Source of the DNA: Symbiodinium natans
Taxonomy: Eukaryota; Sar; Dinophyceae; Suessiales; Symbiodiniaceae
Direction of reading: 5' to 3'
Assembly: GCA_905221605.1 (NCBI GenBank)
Contig: CAJNDS010000757.1
Span: 1-64,000, forward strand
DNA length: 64,000 nt
This document shows positions 61,203 through 64,000 of this stretch, in pieces. Under the pieces are notes generated by a model. The model was not told where the DNA came from and ran no database searches. It saw nothing but the letters and a program-made list of their open reading frames with translations. How positions within the stretch are numbered: position 1 is the stretch's first letter; each line of letters opens with the position of its first letter. The position numbers and the translations under genes are program-made.

Positions 61203-62057
61203 GTTTGGGGTTTAGGGTTTAGGGTTTAGGATTTAGGGTTTAGGGTTTAGGGTTTCGGTTTAGGGTTCAGGGTTCAGGGTTCAGGGTTCAGGGTTCAGGG
61301 TTTAAGGTTTAGGCCAGGACCTCATCAGGTGCACAGCTTTTTGTCGGTCTCGGGGTGTCCGTGCAGAAGTTCTCTCGGAAGACTTCCTAAGCCTTAAGCC
61401 ATCCTCCTCCAAGGTCCCTCGGTAGGGGGCAGTATGGGTCCCGTCAAGGGTCTCCCCGCATGGGTTCCTTGTGGGTTTAGGGTTTTAAACCCTAAACCTT
61501 AGGGTTTGCTTGGGGCCCGGAGTCCTGGAGTGCCTGCTTCCCTGCAGAGCAGGGGACACACCGGGACGACGAATCCGAGAAAAAATGCCAGGGAGGACAG
61601 GCAGAGTGTGATCTGGACTATATAGTACTAGAACAAAATCATGGCTTGGACCCAAAGTAAGCCCCTTTAAAAACCAAAAAGGGCACCCTTTGTTTCTTCC
61701 CAGGTTACTCCTGACCATGTGGTCACTTCTCTAAAATCGGGTCCCTTTTGGGGTCCTCATTAAAGGGCGCCCCCCCTCGTATTCAGGGTACTCAAAAAGG
61801 GACCATAGTTTAGAGAATTGTCGCTGTCATGCTGGAGAACAAAATAATGGCATAAACAAAAGGATGATATGACATCACAACATCATAACATAATAGTACA
61901 ACCGTACAATAATATAACAACGAAAATTACACGAATGTAATAACATAGTTGCTTACTCATGTAAATGTATTAACATACAAAACAGCATACTAAGATAATA
62001 AAGCAACAAATTTTAAAAGAACACAGTTAAGATAATTATGGGCGGGTCATATGCTAG
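61203..62057 (+). other. Gene C intron 4
   Basis: TTTAGGG and TTCAGGG array at 61205-61310; unique DNA; a piece containing TGACCATGTGGTCACTTCT at 61712 that also occurs at 39431; then 250 bases of AT-rich low-complexity DNA (61800-62050) where a CCCTAAA array would be expected. Confidence 0.6.
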
Positions 62058-62525
62058 TACCATAGAACGAATTCACGGCGGCTACGCCTCGGAAACTCCG
62101 AGGAGTGCGCCTCAAGTGCCGTGACCCTGGCGCTCGGCATCAGCTTCTCGAACGCGATCCAGACGCACGAGGTTCCGTCCGGCTGCATCTACAACTCTCG
62201 TACCCATGCCCGGTTCTTCAACTCCTTCCAGGGTGGCAATGTCGATGCTGACTACTACCCAGTGTGCAAGACCGAGACCAACCCGGTGATCATCAACTTC
62301 AACCAGGGCGAGTACGACACGAACGTGTGCGGCTCCGGGCAGCCCATCGAGGATGAAGAGCTTTGCCGAGAGGCAGCTGCACACTTTGGCGAGGTCTTCT
62401 CCACCTCCGGTTCCTACTCGGGCTACCCACAAGGGTGCTTCAAGTTCCTGAACGGCGACGTCTACTTCAATCGCCACGAGGGAAACCACCCCAGCCCCAA
62501 CGCAGCCCCGATCTGCGTAGGGTGA
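62058..62525 (+). CDS. Gene C terminal exon, two Cys-rich units
   Basis: The longest exon in the window. It reads YHRTNSRRLRLGNSEECASS, then VTLALGISFSNAIQTHEVPS and GCIYNSRTHARFFNSFQGGN with YYPVCK, a complete EEC..LG...P.GC...FFN...C unit. A second unit follows: ELCREAAAHFGEVF, YPQGCFKFLNGDVYFNRH and APICVG, then TGA at 62523-62525. Third positions are strongly GC. The regular Cys spacing suggests disulfide-bonded extracellular or surface domains; no signal peptide is visible because the N-terminus is not in this exon. The binding partner is unknown. Confidence 0.82.
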   Translation, partial: YHRTNSRRLRLGNSEECASSAVTLALGISFSNAIQTHEVPSGCIYNSRTHARFFNSFQGGNVDADYYPVCKTETNPVIINFNQGEYDTNVCGSGQPIEDEELCREAAAHFGEVFSTSGSYSGYPQGCFKFLNGDVYFNRHEGNHPSPNAAPICVG

Positions 62526-63340
62526 CCCGGTGACCCCCCCCTTTTGCCTGGGTGGGCAGAGCCGGGCAGAGTTCAGCTTGCAGATCCAGCGGACTCCAAT
62601 GCCCAGCGTTTTCAACAGGCTTCGCAAAGTTGTGCTGGACTCGGCTCAAAGTGCAAAAGGGCCGACAAGGGTTTAAAGTGTTTATTGAAGGGTGAGAAGG
62701 TTTAAAGGTATAAAAGGGTTCAGAGGCTCAGAGGGGTGTAAGAAAGGGGATGTGTGCATGACAGCACACAAGGTAGAGGCATTGATTGGGTCTACCATAC
62801 GAAGATGCCGTTCCCACGGTGCATGTTGCCGCAATCCGCACGCAGGTTTTATTTGAGTAGTTTTTTTGAGTCTCAGGTTGTTGGTTCATATTCAGTGTCT
62901 TGTGATTCCCTCGACTGGCGGGGCTTCCGAGACCTGGCGACCCTACTGAGAAGAAAGCCCGGCCGAGAGGCCTATTTTCCAAGAAGCCTCCCATAACCCT
63001 AAACCCTATACGCCCTTACTGAAAAGACAAGGACCCTGGGCCCAAAGCTCCCAAACCCCAAAACCCAAAACCCAAAACCCAACCCCAAACCCTAAACCCT
63101 AAACCCCTAAACCCTAAACCCCTAAACCCCTAAACCCCTAAACCCCAAACCCCAAACCCCTAAACCCTAAACCCCTAAACCCTAAACCCTAAACCCTAAA
63201 CCCCTAAACCCTAACCCCCTAAACCCTGAACCCTAAACCCTAAACCCCTAAACCCTAAACCCCTAAACCCTAAACGCCTAAACCGCTAAACCTCTAAACC
63301 CAAAGCCCGTTGAACCCGCCCGAGGAGGAACGTGCATCAG
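62526..63340. other. Downstream of gene C
   Basis: Unique DNA to about 62990, with an open plus frame at 62754-62996 (contains SVSCDSLDWRGFRDLATLLR) that could be an exon but is unsupported. From 63000 to 63300 it is CCCTAAA, CCCCTAAA and CCCCAAA arrays. Confidence 0.45.
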
Positions 63341-63391
63341 ATCCGCGCGACTTCTGGTGCCTTCGCCGCCGTCTGTGCGGATGGAGCCTCG
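63341..63391 (+). CDS. Orphan RCC1-like exon
   Basis: After GTGCATCAG it reads IRATSGAFAAVCADGAS and ends at a GT donor (GTTTGAG). CCCTAAA-type repeats precede it and TTTAGGG follows at 63414. The bases just before the acceptor also read NVHQ in frame, so the exon could start earlier. It is a member of the gene B family but lies after the end of gene C, so it belongs to another gene or is a relic. Confidence 0.65.
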
Positions 63392-63413
63392 GTTTGAGTG
63401 GAGTCAAGTGCGG

Positions 63414-63550
63414 GGTTTAGGGTTTTGGGCTTAGGGTTTAGGGAAACCCTAAACCCTAAACCCTAAACCCTAAACCCTAAACCCTAAACCCTAAACCCAA
63501 AACCCCCAAACCCCAAACCCCAAACCCCAAACCCCAAACCCCAAACCAAA
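63414..63550. repeat. TTTAGGG patch, CCCTAAA and CCCCAAA array
   Basis: A head-to-head junction: a few TTTAGGG units (63414-63443) are followed at once by CCCTAAA and CCCCAAA units. Confidence 0.95.
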
Positions 63551-63679
63551 CCCAGGGAGGGTTGAGGGTTGAGCGAGGTGTACATTCGGCTGAGCTACTT
63601 GCTGTCGATGTCGTAAGGCAACCTGTATAGGCGTCTTTGTAAGCCCCGAATCCTAAACCCACAGCCCTGGCTGCGCAGC

Positions 63680-64000
63680 ACTAAGGCTTATTCTAGGGTT
63701 CTTAAGGGAGGGGGGTTCAAGGGAGGTATGTAACCCAAGGTGCAAGGAAGCACCCAGAACTTGATCGCCAGAACCTGCAGAAATGCTTAACTTCAAGATC
63801 AACCCGAAACCGTAAACCCTAAACCTTACACGGTTCTTAAGGGAGGGGGGGGTTCAAGGTGGGGTAGGTACGTACCTTACTTTTTAGGGTTCAGGGTTCA
63901 GGCTTCTTAAGGGAAGTAGTTACCTAGCAAACCTTGGGAAAGCTTGGGGAGCCTTAAGGAGTAGTGGGGGGAGTATTAGGGAACCTGTAGGAAAGAAGAT
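63680..64000. repeat. TTCTTAAGGGAGGGG repeats
   Basis: Three copies of (G)TTCTTAAGGGAGGGGGGTTC at 63698, 63834 and 63903 (the last diverged). A related AAGCTTGGGGAGCC..AGTAGTGGGGGGAGTATTAGGG segment at 63940 recurs at 25290-25330. The inverse occurs at 10427. Non-coding. Confidence 0.65.

Overview
This window reads as nuclear DNA of a dinoflagellate, probably of the Symbiodiniaceae, Suessiales or Prorocentrum kind. The evidence is dense interstitial TTTAGGG/CCCTAAA repeats throughout, tiny GC-rich exons in very long introns, many inferred GC and GA splice donors with AG acceptors, and protein families I associate with dinoflagellate gene models: a ubiquitin-like start followed by RCC1-like repeats of the form GAFAALxADGSVVTWG...GGDSxAVQ, and a Cys-rich domain of the form EEC..AA..LG...GC...FN. 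No prokaryotic features, tRNA, rRNA or CRISPR array were seen. Species is not determinable by eye.

Layout. From about 1.4 to 18.0 kb a plus-strand gene (gene A) can be chained from small exons. It is coiled-coil-like at first, then Arg/Ser/Pro-rich, and ends at a TGA at 17966; its last exons join in phase. From 20.5 to 26.1 kb are further candidate exons (gene D). A short clean reading frame lies at 27007-27465. At 28.0-29.55 kb is a unique coding-like block whose strand is ambiguous. From 31.0 to 35.9 kb is an AT-rich repeat island with dyad-symmetric tandem repeats and a large inverted repeat. From 36191 to 57095 an 18-exon gene (gene B) encodes a ubiquitin-like N-terminus plus RCC1-like repeats; all 18 exons join in phase to 394 codons, so about 94 percent of the 20.9 kb is intron. 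From 59043 to 62525 five exons encode a Cys-rich protein with a Thr linker (gene C); its first exon is also in phase with the last exon of gene B, so B and C may be one transcription unit. Inside intron 14 of gene B sits an apparently intronless HTH plus FkbM-type methyltransferase gene with one frame break, on the same strand; other possible nested frames lie in introns 10, 11, 13 and 17. A lone RCC1-like exon lies at 63341-63391.

The most striking pattern is that the telomere-like arrays are not scattered at random. On the strand of the exons, TTTAGGG arrays follow an exon (intron 5' side) and CCCTAAA arrays precede an exon (intron 3' side). Each intron is therefore bounded by arrays able to pair with one another. 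At least one intron (59143-59265) is almost pure CCCTAAA, and a 38-nt intron (17827-17864) begins with TTTAGGG units. Several MITE-like terminal-inverted-repeat families and locally homogenised 7-mer variants fill the rest of the introns.
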